Position numbers and translations under genes: made by a program | Notes under the pieces: model-generated | Told to the model about the DNA's origin: nothing | The model's input: the letters and a program-made list of their open reading frames with translations, nothing else | Database searches by the model: none | Shown here: positions 34,860-46,619 of the stretch, piece by piece | How the letters are laid out: each line of letters opens with the position of its first letter | How positions within the stretch are numbered: the first letter of the stretch is position 1 | NCBI GenBank assembly: GCA_021234155.1 | Contig: JAJEKV010000005.1 | Span: 9,852,572 to 9,916,571, forward strand | Length of the DNA: 64,000 nucleotides | Origin: Isoetes taiwanensis | Lineage: Eukaryota; Streptophyta; Lycopodiopsida; Isoetales; Isoetaceae | Reading direction: 5' to 3'

Positions 34860-37840
34860 GTGTATTAGGAATGTTAAAGGCTTTACAATTCCTAATCTAT
34901 CATTATTCAAGGGCACTCAAATGAGGCAAAGATAACATAGGAAGATGTGAAGAGAGGGTGCAATTTAGAAATTTACATCAATCTTTAGCATGATGATAAG
35001 CTGAATTGTAAATCGTGGTTGTCACACTTTCAATCAAGAGTCCTAGTCGTGTGTCTCAGACGGGCGGCTCTTAATCATTTTGGATGATCATGGTAGCCTT
35101 GTAGACTTGATGTCATTTTGTGATGGGACATGGAAATTCATTTTTCCCTTGTTGCTTGCATACATTCATGGGCTGCAACCTTTGGATGTTGTTTCTTTTG
35201 TATCTTTCAATGCGGTAGCTTTTCAAGCATATGGGGTTGTATATATGGTTAGGAAAGGCTGAGGTTAGGGCCTAAGAGGAGGAGATTGTTGAGCTAGTCT
35301 CACTATCCATTAAGATAGGATTGACATCAAGCAACACAAGGCTAGATTGTTAGTGAAATTGGTATTTTGCCTTTATATTACGGAAAGAGTGAGATTAGGC
35401 TTGAAGGTTGTAGGTTTGTTAACCATGTCGCTGGCTTTACAGTGCATCTGGCCGAGGGAAGATGTGCAGATGGCAATGCCATGGGACTTGATGGCAACAA
35501 CCTTGATGAAGCATGTGTCTTGAATGTGCAAATGCATTTGGAAGGACCACAGGAGATTGTTCATCGATCAAAAGCCGGAGTTGGAAAATGTGATGTTGGA
35601 TATGCCTGTCGAGAACCTAAACATATGCAACATCAAATTGACAATGTGAAGGGCATGCATTGGATGCTCAAAGAGAAAAAGCCAGGAAAAAGGGCGGTTC
35701 GGGCTACACCTTAATAGGTATATATTTTACAAGGAATGGCCTATTATATACTTAGAAAAAAATCATATGTGGTACACCACCTTAAATGTATTATTGCTAG
35801 TCAGAAGAGGTTTTAGAGGAAGAACCTTGACACTAATATGTATCTTTGAGAAATTGTACAATGATACATTATGATGCAGCACCCAATCTCGCTGCGATAT
35901 CACGAGGGCATGGCGGGTGCATGCATTCGCGGTGGAATAGATTCTAGCACATCCCTTTGGGGTTGTGGTGAGTAGCACATGGTCTGTTGGTTAAGGAAGC
36001 GGGATCAACTCGGCCTGAGAGGGTGGATATGAGTGATGCCATGCAATCTTGCAAGTATGACATTCACCTTCAATAATGCCATGGTGGAAACAGCGGCATA
36101 TATTATTCTATCCTTCGCCTCCCGATCCCACTTGCCTACACACCAATTTAGAGGCAATGTGCATCTGTGCAAGTGAAGCTATCAATGCCACCTGCACTTT
36201 TTAGTGGCAAATGTATATGGAGGTATACTTTGTGGACATGGGGTTGATGAAGTTGGTAGTGTATTGTCTTAATATGTTCAAGACCACACTGGCATCCAGG
36301 CTTAGCGATGAAAGAAAGTATCAAGGTATGAGTGCGTAATGGCGATCCCTCTTTAATTTCAACACAGTATGCATTTGCGCTCTTGCACATATCTTGGGCA
36401 CAAGTCTCTCTCCACTTTGGGCTTTCGTCTCTCCTTGAGGCATTCTTGGAGCCCACATCCGCAGTATAAGCAAGGTGAGTTGATTGGTGCCCATATGACT
36501 ATCTTCAAAGTAGATAATGTATGGCAATCAGAGTCTTGTGCTTTGTAAAGTAAGAATCATGTCTCTTGTAAAGTATGGACTATGGATTTTACCTCAGTAC
36601 TTTGAGCTTCATTAAGGCTTTTCCTATTTCCAGGTGGCTAGGGTATGAGCCGGGCAGGAGTTACCGACTCTTTACAAAAGAGCGAGTTCTACCAAAACCC
36701 CTAAGCAGCATGAGATATGGGTCGATCGCCATAGCTGCATCTTTGTATTTATTTACTCGCATTGCATACAATGCCTTCCAACACAACTTGATAGAAATAC
36801 TAATACGTAGTGCAGGGAAACTCGTCCAAGTACTTGCAGGTGATTACACACCACATTTTGGTCGATAAGTGAAGAAAGGAACGCCGTGCGCCATAGAAGA
36901 TGAGACAAGCGATACCTCAATCTTAACCAAATTGGCCCACATTCCAATGGCTCGGTAGAGAGTATCAAGGACATGTAGATGTTGCTCCATGTCTTCAAGG
37001 ATCTTCCAATTGATTAATGTAGAGGCCAAACGACATTGAAAGAAGGCGAGCATCCACAGCGGACCTATACTATTGTTGGCGGGCTTTTTACGCCGATGTC
37101 ATTCCCACACGGCCGGAGTCTCATACAACATAGTACATACTATATTTTTGCAAACTATAGAGGCTCTCAATTGTCTTCTTTCCTACAACTTTTACGTAAT
37201 GTCCCACTGCTCATATCTGATGTTCCCATGGTATAGAGCAGGAGTTCATCCCTCGTTCCAAGCGTACATGTACGAGGAGCCATCCACCCAACATCCGAGA
37301 TCATACAACCAACAGGACTGTGAGTGAGATGGATGTGTCATTCATCTAAATAAGCCGCTGCTGGCCCAAATCGTTGGGCAAGGGAGAGTTACTAACTTGG
37401 GACCCAAATTGGGGTTTGTACCCCATTTGCCCCAATTGGTGGGAGGTTGGTGGAGGAGGAATTTCTTGTTCCACCCATGTTCCCGGTAGGAAGGATGGAG
37501 TACCCGGCGAATAGTGGACCTAGCTATGATCCGTTAGATGCGTAGATAGCTTGGATTCATGATAATCTCATACGCCTTTAATTCATCTTGATATGTTATT
37601 TGAACCAAAATGGTATGCGGTTATTGACCCGGTAGCATCATTTGCACCTTCTCTTGTTCCTTGAATGTATAATTCTCTGCAAAATCCCTTTCACAGGGCC
37701 ACGATAAATGCTGGGGATTCTCTAGGAAGCTCCTTGAAACATTTTACTGCTATATATTATAATATTTATTGTGTAAGGAAGTGTTGGACCCAGCCCTAAT
37801 TTAGGCCCAGTTTGATGAAATCAATGGAAGAGATGATGCA
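34860..37840. other. no recognised gene; one unrecognised open frame
   Basis: A + strand frame at 35367-35714 (115 codons) is rich in Gly, Cys and His (GNAMGLDGNNLDEACVL in the middle) but matches nothing I know. It has a non-ATG start as drawn. Minus-strand frames at 36148-36527 and 36753-37053 are likewise short and unrecognised. I see no repeat termini. Confidence 0.3.
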
Positions 37841-37849
37841 CGTAAGATT

Positions 37850-38178
37850 CTAGGTTTTTGCTAGGGTTCGCGAGTTCCGGCATTTAGAAGAAACAAGAAG
37901 CCGATTCCGGCTATGTGGGTATTTAGAAGAAGGAAGAAGCAGCTTCTGGCTATAGAGAAGAACGTTGCCGCAAAGAGCGCCTCTTCTACCTGTCGCTTTC
38001 CTGCCATGATCAGAGCTTCGACAACTAATGGAGATGAAGCTGTTCAGAGCCACAGATCCATGTTAGAATCTCGCCGTTATTTGTGGCTATCGATTCTACT
38101 ATTCAATCTTCATGCCGGTATATGGCGAAGTATATTCCAAGACTTCCAAGGTTTTGATGGTGGGATGTGGCAATGCCG
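37850..38178 (+). pseudogene. possible first exon of a METTL13-like methyltransferase
   Basis: In one frame 38151-38177 reads VLMVGCGNA, the S-adenosylmethionine-binding motif I of the METTL13/EEF1A-lysine methyltransferase-like family. It is preceded by YSKTSK and a degenerate aromatic stretch (YRFYYSIF). This family usually has an FDWYQRYS-type segment about 25 residues before motif I, which the stretch resembles. A donor-like GGTGAG follows at 38178. The upstream 37913-38050 has an Arg/Ser/Ala-rich peptide in another frame that could be a transit peptide. I cannot find the next exons (motifs II-IV), and the frame contains a stop at about 38064. I call it a fragment. Confidence 0.35.
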
Positions 38179-38489
38179 GTGAGTTTTAGGTATGGGACCT
38201 TCCCTTTGAATTTGGGTTGATGAATGGCGCAATCACAGGGATAGCAGGATGCATAGAGCATGGGCATGCAGGAAATTGGAGTGTTTGCAATGAATCAATG
38301 GCTGTTCAAGTAATCTTTTGCAGAAATAATTATACAATATGCAGATAAAGCTTGTGACTGTAGGCTGTAACGCTTTGTAGGGCTATCATGCAAAATTGTA
38401 AAAGTTCAGTCTTGCGTTAGTCAGGGACAATTGTTGTTGTAATTCTGGCAAGTATTATGCTGTTATCAGATGGGCAGGACACCCATGGC

Positions 38490-39186
38490 TGGCAAAATGG
38501 AACCCGATTCTAAACATTCACAAATTCTTTCCAGCATGGTTTTGCGGATTTATGGGACAAAGAAGAGACAAACACCCTATGCACACTTTTGGAATTGGAG
38601 GCAGATCACAATCCTGCTATTATACACTCCATAGCTAGGCAATCTGGCCGGAACTTTTTGGATTTATTGAAACGCTACTATGGTGCAGGATGATTTTGCT
38701 AGATGCATCGGAGGACTGCTCAGTGTTTTGGCCCAAAATGTCAGGCTGGATTTTCTTACAAATTACCATTTTTATCATGGATAAAGATAAGCTAAAGCAT
38801 AGCTTGGGCAATGCCATTGCGGCTGGACCAATGACGGTACATTATGGTGCTAAATTTCTACAAAACTTTTAGGTTCTGGAGATGTAGATGGTGTAAAGAA
38901 GTCTTCTGGCCCAAGATTTGAGATAAAGTCCTTTCATAGTCCCATTTCATTTTCCTTGCTTGAAATTACCTCAGGCTCCATTTATTGCATCTTCATTCCT
39001 CCAAAGAGGGCAATTTGTGTACAGACTATGATGTTCCACTCTGATCCTATACATACAGGTACTGCCCTTCCTCATGGATTTATAAATTTACACAACTTAA
39101 TTCCACGTTTCCATAGTTCAAATGATCTTGCAGAGATCCTTTATTCTCAACTCTATATTCAGGCATCTATACTCAGCCAAAGCTGA
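38490..39186 (+). pseudogene. frameshifted coding remnant of unknown family (~230 codons)
   Basis: Four consecutive stretches read as ordinary protein with changes of frame between the first three. About 38538-38688 gives HGFADLWDKEETNTLCTL through LDLLKRYYGA. About 38690-38785 gives DDFARCIGGLLSVLAQNVR and FLTNYHFYHG. About 38778-38870 gives DKDKLKHSLGNAIAAGPM and VHYGAKFLQNF. About 38873-39186 gives SGDVDGVKKSSGPRFEIK through EILYSQLYIQASILSQS and a stop. Joined conceptually they look like one intron-poor gene end. The stop at 39184-39186 could be the true C-terminus. TTTTAG before 38873 could instead be a splice acceptor. I do not recognise the family. Relation to the methyltransferase fragment just upstream is unknown. 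Confidence 0.45.
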
Positions 39187-39659
39187 ATGAGAAATGCAGA
39201 AAAGTTACAAAATGGTAGCTCCCACTTTTTAATACAGATCTATTAGGACATCAATACTGAACTTATTATATGGGAATCTGTACGAATAATATTAGTGAAA
39301 GAATAAGATTTCTCTGCTCTTCTGTTATTGCAGTCTGCTTCTTTCTCTCTTGCTTATTGTAGAATATGCATTGTCACCATAAGTGGCATTTATCAAATGC
39401 ATTACTAGGTGATCTATTTAAATTCTCCAAAAACATCTGACTCTAGATGTATCCTATCTATTTAGACTTCTCATTTTGAAAAGTTATTATGTAGCTTTTC
39501 AGGATTATAACTGGAGCTTGCTGCAAGGGATACACCACTTGAGAAATTTCATTCCAATAGTGGCCTCTACCCGCTTAAAAATGCTTGATTGCTTATTGCA
39601 TTTTGTTGTTTCATTTTCTGTAATTGCCAGGTTTTGATCATTACTTGAACTTTAGGCAG

Positions 39660-39808
39660 AAGGTTACAGGATCGCTTCATTTGGGTGCTTCATTGGGGTG
39701 CACTGATTGTCAAGGCGGTACAGGAAGCCTAAGGTTAAACCTACAAGACCTCCTTTGCTTCCTGCTTTGACTGCGATCAGTGCATATCCGCCATCAATAA
39801 ACTGGGTA
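39660..39808 (+). other. exon-like stretch with GTATGT donor
   Basis: A basic, Pro-rich peptide (YRKPKVKPTRPPLLPALTA) runs open to INW and then GTATGTCAG, a plausible donor. It has no recognised domain and may be chance. Confidence 0.2.
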
Positions 39809-40573
39809 TGTCAGATTACGTACATCTCATGGCATTAAATTATACTGTGCTCAGCTAAACACAGATTTGCATGCAAATATTGATTGTACACGTTTGGTTG
39901 GAGCAATTATTAGGAGACACAAATTATGAAATACATGTTAGAGGTGAATCCCACTTGATTTCTACTTCAACAAGTTCATGTGACTAAAACCCATGCTTTG
40001 TTTCTATGGAAAGAGCCAAGCTCACGTATAGCTATAAAATTCTTCTCTTTAGTTTTTTATTGAACTTTTTAACATATCTGCAGATTGAGAAACATCATGT
40101 ACATGTGCAATGATGTATTTGCAAAAGATTCTTCCTATTATTCTAGATGTAGGATGTCATTTTGCTTGATATCCCAGAAGGTAGAAACGTTTATATAGGC
40201 ACAAGGTATGCTATTATTAAGCTCATGAAGAAAGGAGAAGAAACATGAACCACGACAAACAAAGTATTTTTAATGCTTTCTTTGAGGGAGAATGTAAAAG
40301 TGACGAAGCTGAACTACGTAGTTCCAATAATAATATTATGTTTCATGTTTCACATGTATGATGGACATCATGCACTCGATTAGGTACCCAATTTATGTTA
40401 TACCTAAGTAGCACATCTTAACCTTATAAAGCGCATGTTTGCTAGATCGTTTCTCTTTCGGCTTCTCTTTCTTTTAAGTAATTAGAAGTTCCTTTGCAAT
40501 TGCATAGGTACCAATGATATCTAGGTCCTTAGCCATATAAGGGCACGATGTTGAGCATGGACATAAGCGTTGT

Positions 40574-40671
40574 CTACATTCCTATTCTTCACGGGATCAA
40601 TGTAAAAAGTATTACAAAGCTTCTACATTCCTATTCTTTACAAGGATCCAATGTAAAAGTATTACAAAGCT
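40574..40671 (+). repeat. 49-bp tandem duplication
   Basis: CTACATTCCTATTCTT starts at 40574 and again at about 40623. Both units end in AAGTATTACAAAGCTT. The units differ by a few bases. Confidence 0.7.
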
Positions 40672-41636
40672 TTTAAGAAGAAATCTTTTATAATTGAAGA
40701 TGCTAGGCTATAAAACAAATTAACATTTTCAAGTTCTCAACACACTATCGGTTAATATGTACTCCCAAATTAGGCCCGGCAAACAGCTTCCCTATTGTTT
40801 TTGATATTGTTTACCAGTCCACTTGGAAAGCGTTGTTAAAGCTTTGAAAAAAAAAATTATTATAATAAGAAGTTACACAAAAGTTGGCTTATTCTTGAAA
40901 GCCCTTCTTATTCGCGGCCAAAACATTCACAGGCGAACTTATGCCGGCTTAGCGGTAGGCACCATTAGTTGGTACCTAAAATTACTCTGATTGGAAAGAT
41001 CTTTAGGCGCTCTTTAGGTTTATCAGCGGGAAGCTCCTTGGGTTACTGTCTCATTATCTTGATGAGTCAATCTCTAATAGGAACTAAGGGCGTTGTCTTT
41101 TCATAGTCAATGTATACATTCCCTTTCCCTCGCACTTCCTTCCATGGGGCCAATTAAAACTTCTTGATTCCACGATACGTTTCCAAGGTGCGCCTTCTTG
41201 TGAAACTCATCTATTCACTCTTTGAACACAATATAGATCTCCACAAGCTTCACAATACTTGCAATTTTATGGCACGGTGTACTGCATTGACCAAGTTCAT
41301 ATGTAATCTACAAACATAGCGAGGTGCAAGTGCAATTCTTGAGATGTTTGGTTCATAAAATCATTAAGTCCATCCACTAGCATTTGCATCCTCACGTCTG
41401 AATGCAATACTTAATATTGAAGTCCTTCAATTTCACAACAAACCCGGGGTTTAACTATAAAAGCGAAGACAAATCTTAATTTAAGTGTTGATCCGAGAAA
41501 CCTCTTAATTTCAATAGCATGCATAGAAATGAACACTAAAATTTGTTGGGATGTGTATACCACACCAAACCATGCGCCATACCATGCCCCACACTCATCA
41601 TATTCACGACGGAGCACCTTAGTCTCTTTGTGTACA

Positions 41637-42440
41637 TTACCACACACCACACCACACCCCACCACACACCACCATTCACCACACCGCACACCAAATGGTG
41701 GAGTGTAGAGTGGTGGTGGGTGTGGTGGGGAAGGTAGTGGTGTGTGGTGGGTGGGGGGGTGAGTAGTGGTGGAGTGTGGTGTAGTGGTGGGGCGTGGTGG
41801 TGGGTGGTGGTGGTGGTGAGTGCATTGGTGGTGTGTGGGTGGTATGATGTGGTGTGGTGGAGTGTGGTGGTGGGGTGTGGTGGTGGTGGTGGTGTGTGGT
41901 GTGGTGTGATGGAGTGTGGTGGTGATGGAGTGTGGTGGGGGTGTAGTGGTGGTGAGGTGGTGGTGAGGTGGGTGTGGTGTTGTGGATTGGCGGTATGATG
42001 TGGGTGTGGTGGGTGTGAGGTGAGGTGGTGGTAGAGGGGTGTGGTGTGGTACCGGTTGGAGTGTGGTGGTGGTGGAGTGTGGTGGTGGTGGTGGTGGAGA
42101 GGGGTGTAGAGGCGTGGGGATATGTGGGTGGAGTGTGGTGGAGGGGTGTGGTGTGGGATATGGTAGAGTGTGGTGGAGTGTGGTGGTAATGGGCAATGTG
42201 GTGCATGTGGGTAGTAATGTGGTGAGTGTAGATGTGGTGGTAGTCTATGGTGGTGGGATAGATGATGGGGTGTGGTGGGGTGAGGGGGAGATAAATGGAA
42301 TTGAATCCACACATATCATACATTAGCATACACCTGCAGGCTTGACACCATGGACATAATGCACCCCGCCACACCGCACCACACCACCACCCGCGACACC
42401 ACACCACACCACACACCATCCACGACACCCCATCATCACA
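41637..42440. repeat. GGT/ACC-rich minisatellite with two strand switches
   Basis: From 41637 to about 41692 the + strand is an ACC/ACACC repeat. From about 41695 to 42290 it is GGTGT/GGTGG-rich for about 600 bp. From 42355 to 42430 it returns to ACC/ACACC. The ends can pair with the centre. Long open frames rich in His, Pro and Thr occur in all three minus-strand frames only because the repeat rarely makes stops. The G-rich strand has many GG and GGG runs, so quadruplexes are possible. Confidence 0.85.
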
Positions 42441-42449
42441 TCACCTTAT

Positions 42450-45400
42450 CCTATTATTTAAATTCGACGCCAAAAATCTGCCTAGCACCGCTCTCATAAA
42501 TACTTACGAAATTGTTACACCACGATAATAATTACATTCTCTTCTAATGCATTTAGAAAGGATGGGTCTAAAATCACATTCCTAGCGCGTCGATTTTTGG
42601 CGTTTCATTCCCAATTGAACAAGTTCATTCAGGCAACATGGTAGGAGGGATGTTGAGAGATCACTACGGCTATTGTAGGGTGGCCGAGGAGCACTTTCGG
42701 CACATATTGCATGAGACTCGTGATCAATCTCACGAAGGTGAATATGCCTAAATCTACCTTCTTTGCTGATTTTGAATCAACCTAAAGGCATACAACGAGA
42801 CTGAATCTTTGGGCCTTCAGCGGCTATGCTTGGAGTGATTGGCGAGAAGTGAGCTCTTAGACAAGGTCATGAGCTTATGTTACATCTTTAACGCAGAAGC
42901 ATTTGGATTTATTTGTTCTCTACATCACTTGTAAAACGACTGCGCAATGGCGGGGAATTCTTGTGAGGTTGTGTTCTTACCACCGGGGATCACGGGAAAT
43001 GCGGCATCTGTTAAGTGCAGGATGGCGCAAAAGCTTGGGTGTAGTGCGGAAAACAATAATTTTGGATGCACGGTTCTCGAGCAAGTCATACCCGGCATTT
43101 CACATTTGCTTAGGAAATGCATGTAAATTTGGTTCACCAGTGCAGGCTTTTCAATGGAAGAAGCCAAATTTTTGTAAAAGCCAAATTTTGTAAGATCCTT
43201 TTTTAATATATTATACTCCAACAGTACGTGCTTGAATCACGACAAAATTGTCTTTATTCAACAAAAATTTGTATCTTAGGATCGATTAATTATCATTCTC
43301 AAAATATTTTAATTTGTACACACACTTTCGGTAAAAGGAGTACTCAATTACTGTCATGTTCCTAATATTCAAACATTAAATGTTGCATTTCGATTTAGAG
43401 TCAACTACACACAATTCTAAAATAGCATCTGTTACACCACAATCCTTTGTACAACACAATAACCACCACATACCCACCACACTAACACCATAACTAAGAA
43501 ACATGAATAAGCGAGGAAATAAGCTAACCTTTGATTCCCTCCACATAGTAGGCAGCATATTCTTCTCTTACATTTCTCTCCAAATCTTCTAGTTCCTAAC
43601 ATCCTTTTGTGTTAGGAGACACTCACAGTGTTCTCAATCCAAAATTTTGAATCTTTTCCATATGTTCATAAAGGGAATTGCATGAATCTTTAGCCCTCTT
43701 GTAAGAAGCCATTTCCCACCATTGTGTCGATCTCTTCCCTCTTTTTCTTTTGCTTTCTTGAGGTTTCTTGGGTGAATACTGTACCTTTCAAGATCTTCTT
43801 TGGCTGATTTTGTCACTTGTTTTGAGAATGCACTTACTTGTGCATTAGTCTGGTTTATTGCAAGGTAGCTATTCAGCAGCTCTTCAAGTCATTCTTTGGT
43901 AGAGAGTTTGGCGGTCTGCATGGAGTCGAGCTCCTTATATACTTGATGCTCTTGGCTTCCAAATCCTTTAATTCTTCACCTATGAATTTTTCCAATGTTT
44001 TTATCCCTCCAGCTCAAGTAAAATTTCCTTCTTAGGTACTATCTCCATTCTTTTGGAGTACATTTATGGAAGGCGTTAGCAAATTAAGGACAATGGATTT
44101 CTTTGCTTGCACTTCTTGATAGGCTGGATCCTTCTACCAATTCGCACCAAGCTCAATTTTTCTTCTCTTCTTCTTTTCCTCTGGCGTCTTTTCTTCAGCA
44201 TTTCTTGTTCCTTGGTTCTTCTTAAGTTTTCTCACATGCGAAGTAATGCGGTTTGTGAATGATTACCTCATTGACATCCATATCCACAATGGATTGGAGC
44301 TTACTTGAAGGAAAAGTAGCGGGGCATTAGGCAAAGAAGCAGGGAAGGGGCCAAAAGAATAGGAATTTGAATTTGAATTTTAGTTTTGAAATTAGAATTT
44401 CCCCACAAATTGGGACTCTATTCTTAAATAGTAGCAAGCTGGCGGTGCCATAATTATACTTTCATACCACAAAAGTGAGTGGATGCAGCACATTTTGGGG
44501 GAGGGGCAGGGGGACAACCCGAGATTGGAGCATACACTGACGTGCTTTTACCCATTGCAATGTCGGAAGATGGTCCGGAAGGCTATGCTTCAAGCGGCCC
44601 TAGAAATACTTTCATCCTTTGTTCCGTAAAGGAATATCTCAATATGCACCTCCATTCTAGCAAATCTTGTACATCAAAATTACCATTTTAATACTAATTT
44701 AGACAAGTGATAATACTTGCAAATTAATTACATAGTAGAACTACCAAAACTATAGAGTCTACGGCCGTGAGAGCAAGGAGATACTGGCATGCGATAATGC
44801 ATGAGGGCAAATGGATTCAAGAATCAGACTTATACTCATCAAGATACTCAAAACCTTTTCGAAACGGAATTTTAGTTGAGTCCTAGCACCCTTTTCATTA
44901 TTTGGAGCGTCAAGCAAAATGAAGCACGAAAAGGGAAACTTTTTATATGAATGAGACTTACTGTGAGAAGGGAGAAGATATGAATGATCTAAAGGATTTG
45001 AGATCTTACTCTAACAAAGTAATCATGGAAATGAAATTCAGGAGGAGAATTTTGGAGGCCTTGGTCATGAGAAGCAATAGTTGAGAACAGAAATCTTTTC
45101 GACTAAACCCCTCATTAATTAGTAACCCAAACATCATATTATTTATAGTTAGCATGTATGAACAATTAAACCCCTAGGTGAATGTGAAAGAGGAAGCTAG
45201 AATCTGAATGCCATTTTGCTATTGGAAAAAGATCTTAGAAATATTTGTTCTGAGTGAAAGATAGAATAGAATAGAAAGGTCCTTTAGTCCATATGTCCTT
45301 AAAATTTGGTACAAAAGCGATTTAGCAACAACGATGCTTGACTACATTCTAAAGCTTTTTATTTTGTCCCTTTCTAATTGTTGCTTTATCTGATGTTTTT

Positions 45401-46000
45401 TTTTTTCCTAAATCACATTCCACGTTTTTAAGAGCTAAATTAAGTGACATTAAGCTCCTCATGTTGGAAACCGTTCTTATATCTCATTTATTGTGAAAAT
45501 ACCTTCTTGTTTTGTGCTTGTATTCAAGTAATCTTTTTGACCTTAGTAACAAATTGGCAATAATAAATCCATTTCACGGAAAATCAACCCTTTGGGAAAA
45601 TCGATCTACAAACTTGTTTCTATGTTGCATGCTTTCTATTGCTTCTAGATCTTGACCTTTTGAACACCAGCACGGGCCGGGTTCACAAATCCGCCCTTGC
45701 AAAGTAGAATGCGTTGCCACTTATGCTTTCCATGAACAAAATTATTTACACTGCAACCGTTTGGAGCAAAGGGTTAGAGACTCAGGTTGAAACAGCGCCG
45801 GGGTTGGGGAGAAAGTGGATTCTTGAAATATGCGGCAATCTAAAAAAATCAATAACCAAAAGATTTTTACGGCATTTTTTTTGAGCCATTTTCCATCAAA
45901 TTTCACCAGGGTCTTCGAGGGTAACTATACTACAATGTGAGTCGGTAGTCTTATTATAAGCATGCATTTCTGGAGCATATATTTAAGTAATAATTTCATC
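42450..46000. other. no supportable gene
   Basis: The largest frames on each strand are under 100 codons (for example 42925-43221 minus) and carry no known motif. A degenerate GAATTTGAATTT repeat lies near 44363. I see nothing else. Confidence 0.35.
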
Positions 46001-46115
46001 TACATCCTTGAAAGTATAATATCTATTGAAGTTTATGAATAAGCACTATGAATAACCACCCTTTTAGTTGGGAATTATAAATAACCACCATGCTACAAAT
46101 CATATTGATTGTTAG

Positions 46116-46520
46116 TAGACAATTCTGCAGTAGAAAAACAACATGAATAACCACTAGATATTTATATTGGCTGATAAAAACAACCTTAAACTACATTAAT
46201 TTTTAATAAGCCATACTACAAAAGAAAACCAATGTGGTAGATTTTAATATAGACAATTTACGGCAATAGAAACCAACACTTGAATAACCACTAGGTATTT
46301 AAATTGGCGGTAGCGCCTTCAAACACTACACTAATTCTAGTAAATACATGCTACAAAGAAAACCAGTAGCGGAGAATCATCGTCTAGCATTGAAAACCAT
46401 ATATAAACCATTACCAACAACCAACGTGTTGTATCAATAAACTAACAAAGAAAACCATGCTAGAAACAGTATCCAATTTAAAATAAACCGTATTTGCAAC
46501 AAAAACTAGCATGAAAAACC
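46116..46520. repeat. degenerate ~134-bp tandem repeat with AATAACCAC motifs
   Basis: Units starting TAGACAATT at 46116 and 46250 share GAATAACCACTAG, TATTTA.ATTGGC, CTACA.TAATT and CTACAAA.GAAAACCA. A third, poorer unit begins near 46384. Flanking copies of AATAACCAC occur from about 46052. This looks like an old small satellite. Confidence 0.6.
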
Positions 46521-46619
46521 ACATCCTACTAATAAAAAGCCATATAATATGTGGTTTCTATTAAAGATTATTATTTTTGCATAAGTAACCACATGTATAG
46601 TGGTTCCTTAGTGAAGTTA

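Noticed and set aside
41744-42326. Gly/Val/Trp-rich open frames on the + strand of the minisatellite
   Set aside because: Same cause: translation of a GGT-rich repeat.
41411-42428. Three overlapping open frames of 250-261 codons rich in His, Pro and Thr on the minus strand
   Set aside because: All three frames are open because the ACC/ACACC repeat lacks stop codons. The peptides are pure repeat translation with no domain, so they are not genes.
44479-44691. Gly-rich 70-codon frame as a small gene
   Set aside because: Short, without a domain, untypical flanks, and no splice or promoter evidence.
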